A stretch of DNA of 64,000 nucleotides from Lepidurus packardi (taxonomy: Eukaryota > Arthropoda > Branchiopoda > Notostraca > Triopsidae). Of the stretch, positions 1 to 11,197 are shown one piece after another. Where the stretch lies: positions 10,788,001 through 10,852,000 of the forward strand of contig JAKZAN010000004.1 in assembly GCA_023053545.1 (NCBI GenBank), written 5' to 3'. How positions within the stretch are numbered: position 1 is the first letter of the stretch; every line of letters begins with the position of its first letter. Both the position numbers and the translations under genes were made by a program. Below the pieces are notes generated by a model that was not told where the DNA came from, made no database searches, and saw only the letters and a program-made list of their open reading frames with translations.

Positions 1-135
1 TCAAAATCAGCCCGCGAGCGGGCATGTTGTCAAACGCCAAGTTTCCGAGGTACAGAAAGAGCTCCTTTTCATTATTCTATTCTGAGAAGCCGGCACTTCC
101 TATTAGCTTTTATACTTTTTTATGTTTCCTTGTAG

Positions 136-2119
136 GCTGCCATTTCAGAAAGCATGACGGAGAGTGCTGTCAGCGACTTGACCACTCCCGGTGCGATTGT
201 TGAGGAAAAGCCTGAGGGTGAGTTTGAAACCACCGAGAAAGAAGACCCGGAAAAAGGAGCAGAAGAAACAGACGATTCTGGCCGTAAGACTAGCGAAGCT
301 TCGTGGTTTAGCAAGACTGAGAGCGAAAACAGCCCTAGTTCCACCGCTGCCTCGTCGACCACACCAATCTTATCAAATACCACCATCGAGCCTTTCAAGC
401 CACTGGAGAAATTTAGCGAGAAACCTGAAGAAAATACATCAGCAAAAGCTGAGGAAATAATGGACGTTCAAGAAGCACCTGAACCACATCACCATGGCAT
501 GGAAGAAGTAGAATGGAATCATCCTCTCTCTCCAGCAGGAGCTTTCGATCAATTTGTACCCATTTTGATGCATCCTGATGACGAGGAAAAAGACATGCTA
601 GTTGAAGTTAAGTCAGTTATGAGACCAGGATCCGTGGATGGATTCCCATCCCAGCCAGAGTTTATACCCGGTAAGCTAAGGCCCATTGGAATGCCTTTGC
701 CTGATGTGGAGCAACCTGATCCTGAACATATTGACTACGGTTCCACTGAACCACCTTCCCTTTGGGGAATTTCGTAAGTATTTATTCTTTCTGTCTAACC
801 TTCTTTAGTTCCTATTTTACTTTCCTCTTTTGTGTTCATATTCTTGTTGCTTTGTTGAGCCTGGGCGAATTCTTCAACAGTTATTCGCTTGCGAGTCCAT
901 TTTTGTACATTTGAATGTTAATTAACGCCTTAATGGCGCAATCTAGCGCAGCTTTCCTTTACTACATGCAAAGTCCAGTTAAGCCAAGCACGCCAGATAT
1001 CAGTTCTCAAAGTTTCATTATTGACTTTTTAAAAAGATGAGTGTCTTTTTGGTCATATTTAATGGCTAAGATAGAGAACAATGGCAATGCATTGAAGTTT
1101 TGTGTAATCCTATTGAAAATTACTGTATTGTAAATGTAGAATCATGAAATTCGTGCCGAGTGACGCAGTTACGCCCGTGATGCCCATTGTAACGGCCGGT
1201 GGTCCTGAAGGGAATTTACCAGTCAGTGGATTCGCACTTGAACGCAACCCTTTAGGTAACGTTGCTTCCTTGCTTGAAACGCTTGTTTAATATTCTCACC
1301 TAAAATAATAATAACAAAGAACAAGATTTAACCAACTCGTGCTTCAGCATATTTCTTTTAAAAACTTGTCCATAAATTAATAACATTGCATTAGGAACAC
1401 GGGGTTCTGCCTTATCCAAAACGTCTCACTCCAACGGTAAATAACCCACTGACACTTACTAGCTTCTTTGAGCTCCGATAATAACTCCTTCTCGTTAACT
1501 TGGAGCTCTTCTTATAACTTTGCCATTGAATATGGACTGTTTTAAACGTATTACGTTCGTGAGACTAACTTGGAATGTTCGGTTTTGTGCAGAATTTCTA
1601 CTACCGTCTCGTCGACCAGATTCCGAAGATTCTGCAAACTTCCCCAGTCAGCCTTTCAAGCCCATGCCCTTCCAAGGACCGCCCTTTCAGCGCTTCAGTT
1701 CGACTCAACCACCTCGGGTATTCGCCACGCCCCCTCCTACCCCGCCCAGAAGTTTCCCATCTACCACGTCAGAGCCTACTACCACTACCACCACAACCAA
1801 AGCGTCTAGTCCGACGAGCACTACACTTTCGCCCTTGCTGGCCTTCACAGTAACTTTCCCGCCCAGACCTACAAATGGAGTAACTACGACAGCCAAACCC
1901 TCGAAACCCGAATCTGGGAATAAATTAACTCCTCCCAAAGCTTCTCCTGCAGACACGCCAGCCGAAAAAGTCGACACAAGCTCTAAATTACGAATCCAAG
2001 GCTGCAATATCTACGGCCATATGTACCGAGTGGGCGGAGTTATTGAGAAGCTCTCAAATCCTTGCATTGAATGCATTTGTACCAAAGCTGGAGTCGAGTG
2101 TAATTCGCTCGCCTGTTAA
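136..2119 (+). CDS. Thr/Pro-rich extracellular-type protein with C-terminal VWC-like module (5' partial)
   Basis: Exons join <136..773, 1140..1255, 1395..1436 and 1593..2119, with phases 2, 1 and 1 agreeing at each junction. The frame is open upstream of Met at 154, so the start and any signal peptide may lie left of the window. The first exon is acidic and Ser/Thr-rich and ends in a proline-rich stretch (PDPEHIDYG). The last exon has a Thr/Pro mucin-like stretch and then a cysteine tail with the spacing CxxxGxxYxxGxxI..NPCxxCxC..GVxCxxLxC. That spacing matches the C-terminal part of von Willebrand factor C domains, which occur in secreted matrix and growth-factor-binding proteins. I infer an extracellular, O-glycosylated protein. 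I do not recognise an orthologue. The family assignment rests on cysteine spacing only. Confidence 0.7.
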
Positions 2120-2583
2120 AAAGTGCTGGACGTTCTTCTTAACCGGGGGATTTGAGAAAACATTACTTGGTTGAGGTACTGGCTCGACTGGCCGGAGGGA
2201 GAAAGGGAATAGGGAGTGAACTTGGTCTTTTGTCACAATTTCCCGTGGTTCTGTATAGGAAAGTTTTTCTTATTTTGGAAAAGAATGTTTTCGGACTGCC
2301 GCGTCTCGCCTTGTATTTTATTGCGCCTCTTTTTTTAGCCATTACAAGAAAAACTCACGATTTTCACCCCCAATTGTTATTATTGCCCCCCGCCTGGCGA
2401 ATTTATCTCAGACTGTTGCTTATGACGGTTATGGTTATCGTTCCAAGTGCCTTCCACTGGGACTATTATGGTCCAGATGTCCCATATGCGTGCTTGCGCT
2501 AATTACAGCCAGCCAAAATCGTCGAGATTTTGGGCTTTTTCCAGATCCACTTATCCATATTTTTCGTAATCTTTGTACAATTA

Positions 2584-3731
2584 CAGTAGGCGCTTATTGT
2601 GGTCACTGGTTATTAGAATCAGCCGCTTTATGGAATCAAATTTGAAAGGACCTATTGAAAAAGATAAAATCATAGCATTTTAGTCGGTTTTTAGAATCAC
2701 ACTTTCGGATATTAGAATCAACTTCAACAGAATTTTCGCAGTACAATAACGAAACTACAGTAATGATTGCTATGTGGACTTTTGCATATTGACCAATGGC
2801 ATGGCTTTTACGTCGTTTTGACCAATCCTGTCATTTCCAGCCTTATTGAGGAAATCCCTTCTAAACTCGCTAGTCAATTAAATGAGCAGGTTTTTCAGTT
2901 GAATGACCAGTTCCTTTAATTGATTGGGAAAATTAGATGGGATTTCGTGTTGAAAACTACGTTACAAGAGGTTAGGTTATATGTAACGTTTACGTGCTTA
3001 GGCTAAGACTGAGTGTATTAAAGTACATGGCTGCCTTCTTATACCAGGTCAAGAAGGTAAAAGGTTAATTAGTCAGGTCATGGTCACTTAGTCAACATGG
3101 TCAACCTCTGCATTAGTCACGTAGTCATAGTGTCAAGTCTCAAAGGGAATCAAGGATATAAGGAGGTTACAACATCACATTAATTATACTACAAAATAAC
3201 AAGATCAAACTACTATGAAGGCACTCTTACGTATAGGCTAGGTTAGACGTCCTTCTGTCGGGGTGCGGAGTCCTTGTGACGTGTTTTTTTAATACGACTT
3301 AAGCACTTTCTATTCTCGTTGGCAACTTAACCAATGAGCAGAGACTTTTTTAACTCGAATTCTATTAGTCCCTTGGAAGATTATGGACCTGGCGTCCTTG
3401 TGTCGGGTACACGGAGTCCTTTTGTCGAGTCTTCCTTGTGTCTACTTTCTCCTAAGCGTAGGAGTAGGCTTCCAAGGCGCAGCGTTAGTTTGTGTTTTAG
3501 ACGTATGGTTCTATAAAAATGGCGACGAACAAAAGAAGATTTGATTTGCATGTAAAGAGAAGTTACGGCTCGTTGAAACTTACGACAAATTAAATTTAAA
3601 AGATTTGCCACAAAAGGAAGCACCGTTCAGTTAGGAATCACATATTAGAAATATTTTAGGTTATTAGAATCTCTGCTTAATAGAATCAATATGCACTTGA
3701 CAAACGTGATCACAATAAGCGGCATCTACTG
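2584..3731. mobile_element. Non-autonomous pogo/Tigger-like DNA transposon
   Basis: The left end reads CAGTAGGCGCTTATTGTGG and the inverted right end reads CAGTAGATGCCGCTTATTGTG. Both are flanked by TA, the usual target duplication of the Tc1/mariner-pogo group. Subterminal TTAGAATCA motifs recur on both sides. The element is about 1.15 kb. No transposase frame is visible, so it would depend on an enzyme from elsewhere. A member of the GTCCTT repeat family (3246-3470) lies inside it, either as an insertion or as part of the element. Confidence 0.7.
3246..3470 (+). repeat. GTCCTT dispersed repeat, copy 1
   Basis: Contains repeated GTCCTTNTGTCGGG-type words and a core that reappears, inverted, at about 17766-17935 with roughly 85 percent identity by eye (shared words include TTAACCAATG and GATTATGGACCTGGCGTCC). 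Related GTCCTTAAGTCGGGG words also occur at 7740-7985. No coding potential is seen. Confidence 0.65.
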
Positions 3732-5151
3732 TACGGTGATTGTAAAAGAATGGTTTAGATGGCTTGTGTTACGTAGATACTCGTGCCGTCGAATCAAGAT
3801 TTGGATTCCGGAAGAATTCCGAGTCATATCAGCAAGTTTGGCGGCTAATTGGCCCACTATAGAGAGAAATGACTCGGGGATTGTTACCGGGGTGAAACTG
3901 TGCGGAGAAATGCAGCTTTGTGATTCCAAAGAACTTCAACATCTGAACCAGTACCTAAAAACCCTGAGCTGAGCTGGGATCCGATCTTAATTGACGAGGT
4001 CCATACTTCACATCTTTTCTTAAGCTTCTCTGCCAGCATCCGGAGTCCCTTGAGAGTGTTACACGAACGCTACCCAGATTGAAAAGCTGTCAAGGAATGA
4101 ATAAGAATTTTGACAAGATCGATCCCCATCTATGCAAAAGAAAAAGAAGCCTTCGGAGATTGAATTCAAATGGCATTTTTTTTCTCTTAAAAGAGTCTTC
4201 TACCCCTTCTTTTCTTTCTTTAGAACAGTTTAAGCTTCTAAAAGGGTGGATGGAGGGAAAAGCCTTTACTATTAAAGTTACACTATGCTGGCTTGTAATC
4301 ATAGTCTTTCATTTTAGGGCTAGGAGCAAGTAAATGAAGTTTGCGCTCAGGCAAATGAGATTGCGAATATTGTCCTTGCCTGACATGGGTTCTTACCCAC
4401 GGAATTTCTGGAGGAGACCAAAATGGGCGCATGTGCTTTGGCATGGCTTTTTAACTTTGTGGCATATGTGAGAATCTGACGACGTACACGCGTAGGGTAT
4501 AAGGAAATGGGGGACTCTTTTTCTAACCTGTTGAAAAGAAGCGACTGTGGCGGGCTTCATTCCGGCGACGTCCAGCCAAGAGACAGGAACGAGCAAGTGC
4601 TCCGAGTTTTTAATTAGAAATCCGAAAATTCGGATTGTTTTAGTTTCTTGGGTCGGATCTTTCGGTTTGTTATACATCGCTTTGGGAGCTGCGACATGAC
4701 TGGAGCTGGTGGTTGAGCTGAATTTGGGAATCGGACTCAGTTTGTAGTCATGTTTTGCCTAAAAAGGAGAGCACTGTTTTGCCGGTAAATTTCTGTGTTT
4801 ATTTTTTTAATTAGAAAAATAAAAATTCCCGAAAATTTCTTTTCGATTTCCTGATACATAGTTTTAGATTTGTTAAGATTTTTTGTTTCGTAGTTTCGTT
4901 CGAAACTGCTCTTGGTAGAGGTTTACACGTTTCAGAATTTGAAGTAATGAAGATTTTTGAAGTGATTTTAGTCATTCGAATTTGAAGTAATTTTATTAAT
5001 TCGAATTTGAAGTAATTTTATTAATTCGAATTTGAAGTAATTTTGAAGTTGAACTTGAGTGAATTAAGTTGAAGTTGAATGAATTTGAAGCAATTTTATG
5101 TAGTAAATGAAGAAGACGTTTCGTGAGTTACAGAAAGTTTTGAATTTGTAG

Positions 5152-8100
5152 GCGTGGCTCGGGTTCGGTGACCAATCCGGACGCTGTGACGAAGCCGGCT
5201 TCGCCTGTGGACGAAAATGGTGAAGTGAGGGAAACTTGGAACAAAAAAGTGGACTTCTTACTGTCGGTTATTGGGTTTGCTGTGGATCTGGCTAATGTTT
5301 GGCGATTCCCTTATTATTGTTACAAAAATGGAGGCGGTAAGCCAAGCTCTTATTCTCCTGTGTGTACTTGGAGTTAACAATTACCCCCCAAAAGGCGTTA
5401 TTAACGGTCATAGGTTGTTGCCTGTTTCGGTTAGAATGTCTTAGAAAGAGCCATTGAGCTTTTTCCCGCGAGTACTAAATGTCAAATCTCCACATGTTGG
5501 GCCAAAATCATGACCGTTTCTTACTGTCGGCCCGGTCTGCGGAGAAGATTTCAACAGTTTTTATTAGCTCCAACCATATAACACAGCGACACGAGATAGC
5601 GTAAGAGAAAGAATGGTGGGAAGGGAGAAATCCACAAACCTCTTATTTGACCGCGCGTTAAAATATCCTTTTCTTATAAGTAAGACAAGTCATAACTTCT
5701 AGTTAACTCCTTAATTAGTTACAGAGTGATGGATTGAAGTGATAGCCAAGTTTCTGCAACTTTCACGGACTAACACATAACTTTCAGAGGAATGGAGTTG
5801 TTGCTCTCATTTCGAGCATAGGTTCATGGGAAACAGTAACTTGGTCTAGGAAAACTGTCAAAGTTCGTTTTCATGTTAGTTATTAATAGAGATCCAAGCC
5901 ACGCGCCCGTACGTTGGATTAAGCTCTTCTTAATACATCTGGATTGTCTATTAGAGGTTAAGTTCACGGTTCTCATGGGTGGGCACACAAGGCAATTGAG
6001 GTCTTTGCTTTGCTCTTGAGTTCCTATTTTCTTATCAAGTCTTCCAATTGTTTCCCCCGGAATGAATCGATGAACTTCGGGGCGTAGTAGTGTATAATGC
6101 TAGTTTTTATCTTTGGTTGTTTTGCGTGAGCTGTAAGGGAATTCGGAGGTGGAAGGGGACCAAAAGCTTCGTTAACAAGAGATTGCTTCCCGATCATGAT
6201 GAAGCCCGGGTAGATGGGCAGTAATAGCTAGCCCAGTACTATCTTAATTAAGCCTTGGTGTTCCGCATTCTTGACTGTTCCAGCAACTGCATTTTTATTT
6301 TTCGAACGCTTAGTTTGGATTACGGTTCTGTAAACAGTATGCATTACAGTTTACAGACTCTGTGAACGCTCAGTTGGCAGCTAGGAATATACTGTTTGCT
6401 CAGGAATTAGAATGAGGTTACGCTTGCGAACATGACGTGGAATTCGACTTGTCGATGTGGAGTGGTTTGGGAAACCGTCCCGTGTGAAAAGAAGTTAATG
6501 AAGGCAGCTCTTGCGTGCTCTTGCGAGGGGAAAAATGGTGTCAGGTTTCCTTGTTTTGCAGTGATTTATATCTGGAAATGCGGGCTCCCCCGAAAGAGCG
6601 TCAAGAGTGTGAAAATGTGTCGCTTGTCAGGCTCAAGGACTCCCGAGCTAAGTTAAGTTTCTTGTAATAGATGACGGATTGCAGAGAAGTGGAAGCGACT
6701 TTTTTGCTATGGAAATTCACTCAGCTTCTTTCACTGGTGGCTTCCAAGGAAAGCCAATAGTTCAGTCATAGTTTTGTATATAGTTTGCATAATGTGTTTA
6801 TGTTTACATTTGAGTAAATTTGGGGTATCTTCAACAGGTGCGTTCCTTATTCCATATTGTACGATGCTATTTGTGGGTGGAATCCCTTTGTTTTACATGG
6901 AGTTGGCACTGGGACAATTCTACCGCAAGGGGGCTATTACGAGCTGGGGAAGAATCGTGCCATTATTGAAAGGTAAGTGGAGTTTTCAGTGAACGAAACG
7001 GGTGAGACTGGATGAACTGGATAAACTTGGATGAAACTTGAAGAGATTAATGGCTCGTTACTGGATAGATACGCTATTGTGTCCATCCCCTTCTATGGCG
7101 CTTATATTTTTAAGTAGGGTTGGGGATTGCGATGAAGTAGCTTTCTTCGCTGAATGGGACAAAAGTCACTCGTGCAGGGTGTAGGGATTTTTTTGGGGGA
7201 TCCTCTTGCTTCGATACTCGTAAGTAAAAAGGGACCTGGGAGAAGGCAAGAAAGAAGACGCTCAACAACCTTTCTAATCCAGCGTAAAGTGCTTGCAACC
7301 AGAAGATCGGCTTGTGCTTGGGCTAGTGAAAAGATAAAGTCTAGCTATTTTGGCTCGCTTCTTTTTCTCTTTTTTTCCATCTCCTTCTTTCCGTGCAACG
7401 GCAGATAATTCGTATTATAGAACGTAATTCGGCCTTGCTCTCCAATTCTCGGTACATATTGCAGAGCAGACAGCCGATAACGCTAACGGAATTCGATAAT
7501 GTTGATGGTGAACAGCGAACTGTTTGTGTAGGGCTTAGGGGACATATGTGAAGTAAATATATCCCCATCGTGTGATAGGTTTCACCAATTTCTATTAAAC
7601 TTAAGTATTAAAATTCCGATTCAAGTATCCGAAATTGGATACTTGAATTCCGAAATCGGAATCGGATTAATCTCAAATATTAAAATTTCGATTCAAGTAT
7701 ACGATTCCTAAAATGGACTCCTCTGAGTTAGCGTTGTCGAAACTCGCAGTCCAGGCAATCCAAAGTTTTGAACTGGGCTCGCCTTATGGACGTATCTATA
7801 ATAACGACTCGAGAATACTACGGTTTACTCGACGTAAGGACTACAAACCCCTAATTTAACCCAACCTAGTCCTTAGATCGGGGTTCATAGTCCTTAAGTC
7901 GGGGCTCGTAGTCCTAAAGTCGGGTACACCCAAGTCCTATTGTCAAGTCGTCCTTGTTTCGCGTTGCCTCTCCTTGTCGCGTTGCCTAGTCACCCTAGGT
8001 TGCCGCGAAGCAAAATCGAACGTTTTTAAACCTCTGAAAACCGTTGGAGAGTCTTGTTTGGCCAAATGGTTGACTGCTGGGAAGCAAATCGAACGTTTTT

Positions 8101-10625
8101 AAACCTCTGAAAACCGTTGGAGAGTCTTGTTTGGCCAAATGGTTGACTGCTGGGAAGCAAACCGAACGTTTTTTGTTACCATATTTGACACATGCATCTT
8201 TTTGGCGCGGCGTCTAGTAATGGCTAGTACGCAAAGTTTTATAAAGGTTTCAGTTTATTAAGAAAGTTAATTGTGAGTTTTTTGCAAAGGTACTGTACGG
8301 CTACTTTGTTTGTAGGGATTGGTTATGCTGTGGCTCTCATCGCATTTTATGTCGACTTTTACTACAACGTAATCATTGCGTGGGCCCTTCATTATTTTCT
8401 ATCATCGTTCAGATCAGTTCTGCCATGGGAAAATTGCAATAACACGTGGAATACGCCTCGATGTTTGGAGGTAAGCTTGCTGTTTAATGAATCGTGGATC
8501 AACTAACTCGTTTTCTTTGTTGTTTTTTTTGCATGTATTCACAGTCTACAAAGATCAGCAACGAAAGTCAATTTGTGGAGATTGATGGGCAGTATGTAAA
8601 GAATTTCAGCTCGCCAGCCTTGGAGTATTTTACGTAATTTGATTCATATTGTCCTGGGACACTCTATTAACTTTCATTATTGTTTATGCATATCTTATTT
8701 GACAGGCGAGGGATGCTGGAGCTGGATAAGAGTACCGGCATTGATGATCTCGGCATAATCAAATGGGATCTGGCCCTATGTTTACTTGTCGTGTATCTCA
8801 TTTGCTACTTTAGCCTCTGGAAAGGAATTTCAACATCAGGCAAGGTAAAGAAAATGTTTTCTTACTGGGAATAGTGCACACACTAAAAGCTTTCGATGCT
8901 CTTATGTGCACCTATTTTGGATTTCAAAATGCTCAAAACTCGTTTTCTTTTTTTAAAGGTGGTATGGTTTACGGCTCTTTTTCCTTACGTAGTCCTTATA
9001 GTGTTGCTGATCCGGGGAATTACTTTGCCTGGCTCAGCCGAAGGCATTCGTTACTATTTATCTCCTAATTTTGCCGCCCTCCAAGATGCCCAAGTACAAC
9101 ATACTTTCAACTCTGATTTTAGCAGAAAAATATATGTTTTCCCTGTAAATTGCCAGGTATGGGTGGATGCTGCAACCCAAGTTTTCTTCTCCTTAGGGCC
9201 AGGGTTTGGTGTTCTAATGGCTTTTGCCTCTTATAATCATTTCCATAACAACGTGTACAAGTAATGAACGGCTGACACTTTTTCTTTTCTGTTCTGTTTG
9301 GTTTTCGGGAATTAACAAACGTCATTTGTTTCCAGGGATGCAATACTTACAAGTTTAATTAACTCGTCCACGAGTTTCTTGGCTGGATTCGTTATATTCT
9401 CCGTACTCGGGTACATGGCCAACCGATCTTCCACGCCTATCGACAAAATCGCTACAGAAGGACCTGGACTTGTATTTGTGGTCTATCCAGAAGCTATTGC
9501 CACGATGCCGGGCTCCACGTTCTGGGCGTTGATGTTTTTTATGATGCTTATGACGTTAGGCTTAGATAGTTCGGTACAACATTACCATTTTGTTACCGAT
9601 TCAAAAATTTCTAACGAGTTCTTTCGGTAGTTTGGAGGTTCGGAAGCTATCATCACAGCGTTTAGCGACGAATTTCCCATCATTGGTCGTAACCGTGAAG
9701 TTTTCGTCGCGTTGCTCTTTACTCTTTACTACATCGTGGGTTTAGCTTCCTGCACTCAAGTAAGATACCTTTCTCCATGTGCGTTTGCGGGGGAGGCGAT
9801 ATTCAAATGACAATGTGTGTGTGCGTTTCTTCTCCCCAGGGTGGCTTCTACTTTTTTAATCTTTTGGACCGCTACGCTGCTGGCTATTCCATTTTAGTGG
9901 CCGTTTTGTGCGAAGCCATAGCAGTGTCATGGATTTACGGTATAAACCATCCGTTAAAAACACTTGGAAGAATGCATAACACCCTCTTTCTTCTTATTCT
10001 CGTATGTGCCCGTAGGCATTCACCGGTTCCGGAGAGACATCAAGGAAATGATGGGCTTTTACCCGGGTATTTATTGGCTCGTTTGCTGGAAGTTTGTCGC
10101 ACCTCTTTTTCTCATGGTAAAATCCATAAGCTTTGCATTACCTTCCTTTTTTTTAGTATTCTTTCAATGATATACTGTACGTACTTCACTTTTTTCGATA
10201 CTGGGTGGGACCAATAGGTAATTATCGTCTATGGACTGCTCGAGTATACGCCATTGTCTTACGAAGGGTACATTTACCCGCTCTGGGCTAACATGTTGGG
10301 ATGGATGATTGCCGGTTCGAGTGTTGCCATGATTCCTGGAGTGGCCGTTTATCAGTTTTGCATCACTCCTGGCACTTGTGCACAAGTAATTAAAGTCTAA
10401 ACTCTGCTGAAGAGCTTTTTCCAAACAGTGAAATGCTTGTTAATCGTTTTCCAGCGTTTGCGGATCTTAACGACGCCGTGGCGTGAAACACAACCTACCG
10501 CTCCAATTAACGGAATTGTTCCTGCTCCTGAAGAGGATGAAGAAGAGGAAGGACATGCTTACGAGCCTGTTCCTTCTCAAGTTATGATTGCATGTGATGA
10601 TGAGCCGACGCCTGTTCTCGTTTAA
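5152..10625 (+). CDS. DAT: Sodium-dependent dopamine transporter (SLC6 family), 5' partial
   Basis: Thirteen exons: <5152..5336, 6838..6972, 8316..8470, 8545..8633, 8706..8844, 8959..9093, 9157..9260, 9336..9573, 9631..9759, 9840..9939, 10016..10116, 10218..10385, 10455..10625. All phases agree, giving about 615 residues. Family knowledge: SLC6 monoamine transporters take up dopamine at the plasma membrane, coupled to Na+ and Cl-. TM1 reads VGFAVDL-type [13 protein letters not shown], with the Asp that marks amine transporters. [32 protein letters not shown] and [10 protein letters not shown] match Drosophila DAT much better than SERT. The EL2 cysteine pair is present ([12 protein letters not shown]). 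EL2 is much shorter than in Drosophila. The first exon has no Met in frame, so at least one upstream exon is missing. Introns 1 and 2 are over 1.3 kb; the rest are short. Confidence 0.93.
7619..7648. repeat. Perfect stem-loop in DAT intron 2
   Basis: Arms ATTCAAGTATCC and GGATACTTGAAT (12 bp) flank a 6-base loop. Further ATTCAAGTAT-like words follow within 60 bp, so this may be an end of a small degraded inverted-repeat element. Confidence 0.5.
7740..7985 (+). repeat. GTCCTT dispersed repeat, copy 2 (diverged)
   Basis: Within DAT intron 2. Successive words of the type TAGTCCTTAAGTCGGGG resemble those at 3246-3470 and 17766-18110, but the flanking core is not recognisable here. Confidence 0.45.
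8014..8170 (+). repeat. 73-bp tandem duplication in DAT intron 2
   Basis: A 73-bp unit starting AATCGAACGTTTTTAAACC is present twice, followed by the first dozen bases of a third. The two full copies are identical by eye, which suggests a recent duplication. It ends about 145 bp before DAT exon 3. Confidence 0.85.
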
Positions 10626-11197
10626 GAAACATGAAGGTGTTGTGGACTGTTTTGACGGGTAGTTCTGCGGTAAACTTTTTAACTGTGCAAAGTTTTGTAT
10701 TGAAGTATTTTGTATTTTAATTCTCTCTCTATCTCTCGGGTTTTTCTGTTTGTCGTGGCATTGGTGGATGTTTTACCTTGCTTTGTTTACCAAACTTAAC
10801 TTGCTTGTCTAGGATTAGCCTGCTTAACATAGCACTTTGTAATGTCACCCTGTGGTCACGACGTATGCATACGTCGTTTCTTACCATCTTTTAACACAAA
10901 AATCACTTCAAGTTGAAGTGACGAGAAGCATTTTCAGGATCAGCCGTGCTGGGAATGCTTCTTGGACACTATTGTGATAGTTTTACTACCCGCAATTTTT
11001 TAATACCTACACGAAAAAATTGGAAAAAAAAGTCTGCATTTTGGTTGGTTATAGAAGTTATAGAAGGTTCATAAATTTGTATTGGAACGGATTGGAACAA
11101 TGAAAATTCAATTGGTATAAATAGGATAGGGATATCTGTTTCCAGTAGGTAATAAATTCTAGAAATTAAATAAGTTTCAGGTACTAAATGTACTGCG
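10626..11197. other. Convergent intergenic gap DAT / AA15
   Basis: 3' UTRs of two genes pointing at each other. No further gene is seen. The middle holds three hairpins in about 105 bp, listed separately. Confidence 0.6.
10858..10962. repeat. Cluster of three inverted repeats between convergent genes
   Basis: A perfect 20-bp palindrome, ACGACGTATGCATACGTCGT, spans 10858-10877. CACTTCAA-G-TTGAAGTG spans 10904-10920. AGAAGCATT pairs with AATGCTTCT at 10924-10962. All could fold in RNA of either strand. Role unknown; transcription termination or 3' end processing is a guess. Confidence 0.55.

Larger units (their letters stand above)
2120..5151. other. Gap between VWC-like gene and DAT: transposon plus unassigned sequence
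   Basis: After the VWC gene's stop there is about 460 bp of presumed 3' UTR; the open frame at 2152-2502 looks incidental. The pogo-like element follows at 2584-3731. From 3732 to 4970 I see no convincing exon. 4974-5045 holds three units of a 25-bp AT-rich direct repeat (ATTCGAATTTGAAGTAATTT plus five bases). The first DAT exon, including its start codon, should lie in this gap but I could not place it. Confidence 0.5.

Noticed and set aside
2152-2502. Open frame of 116 codons after the VWC-like gene
   Set aside because: Follows a stop codon directly, has no splice context and reads as 3' UTR.
6432-6656. Cys-rich open frame in DAT intron 1
   Set aside because: No acceptor/donor in phase with DAT and no recognisable cysteine spacing.
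5152-10625. Serotonin transporter identity
   Set aside because: [23 protein letters not shown] and [10 protein letters not shown] match fly DAT; SERT differs at each.
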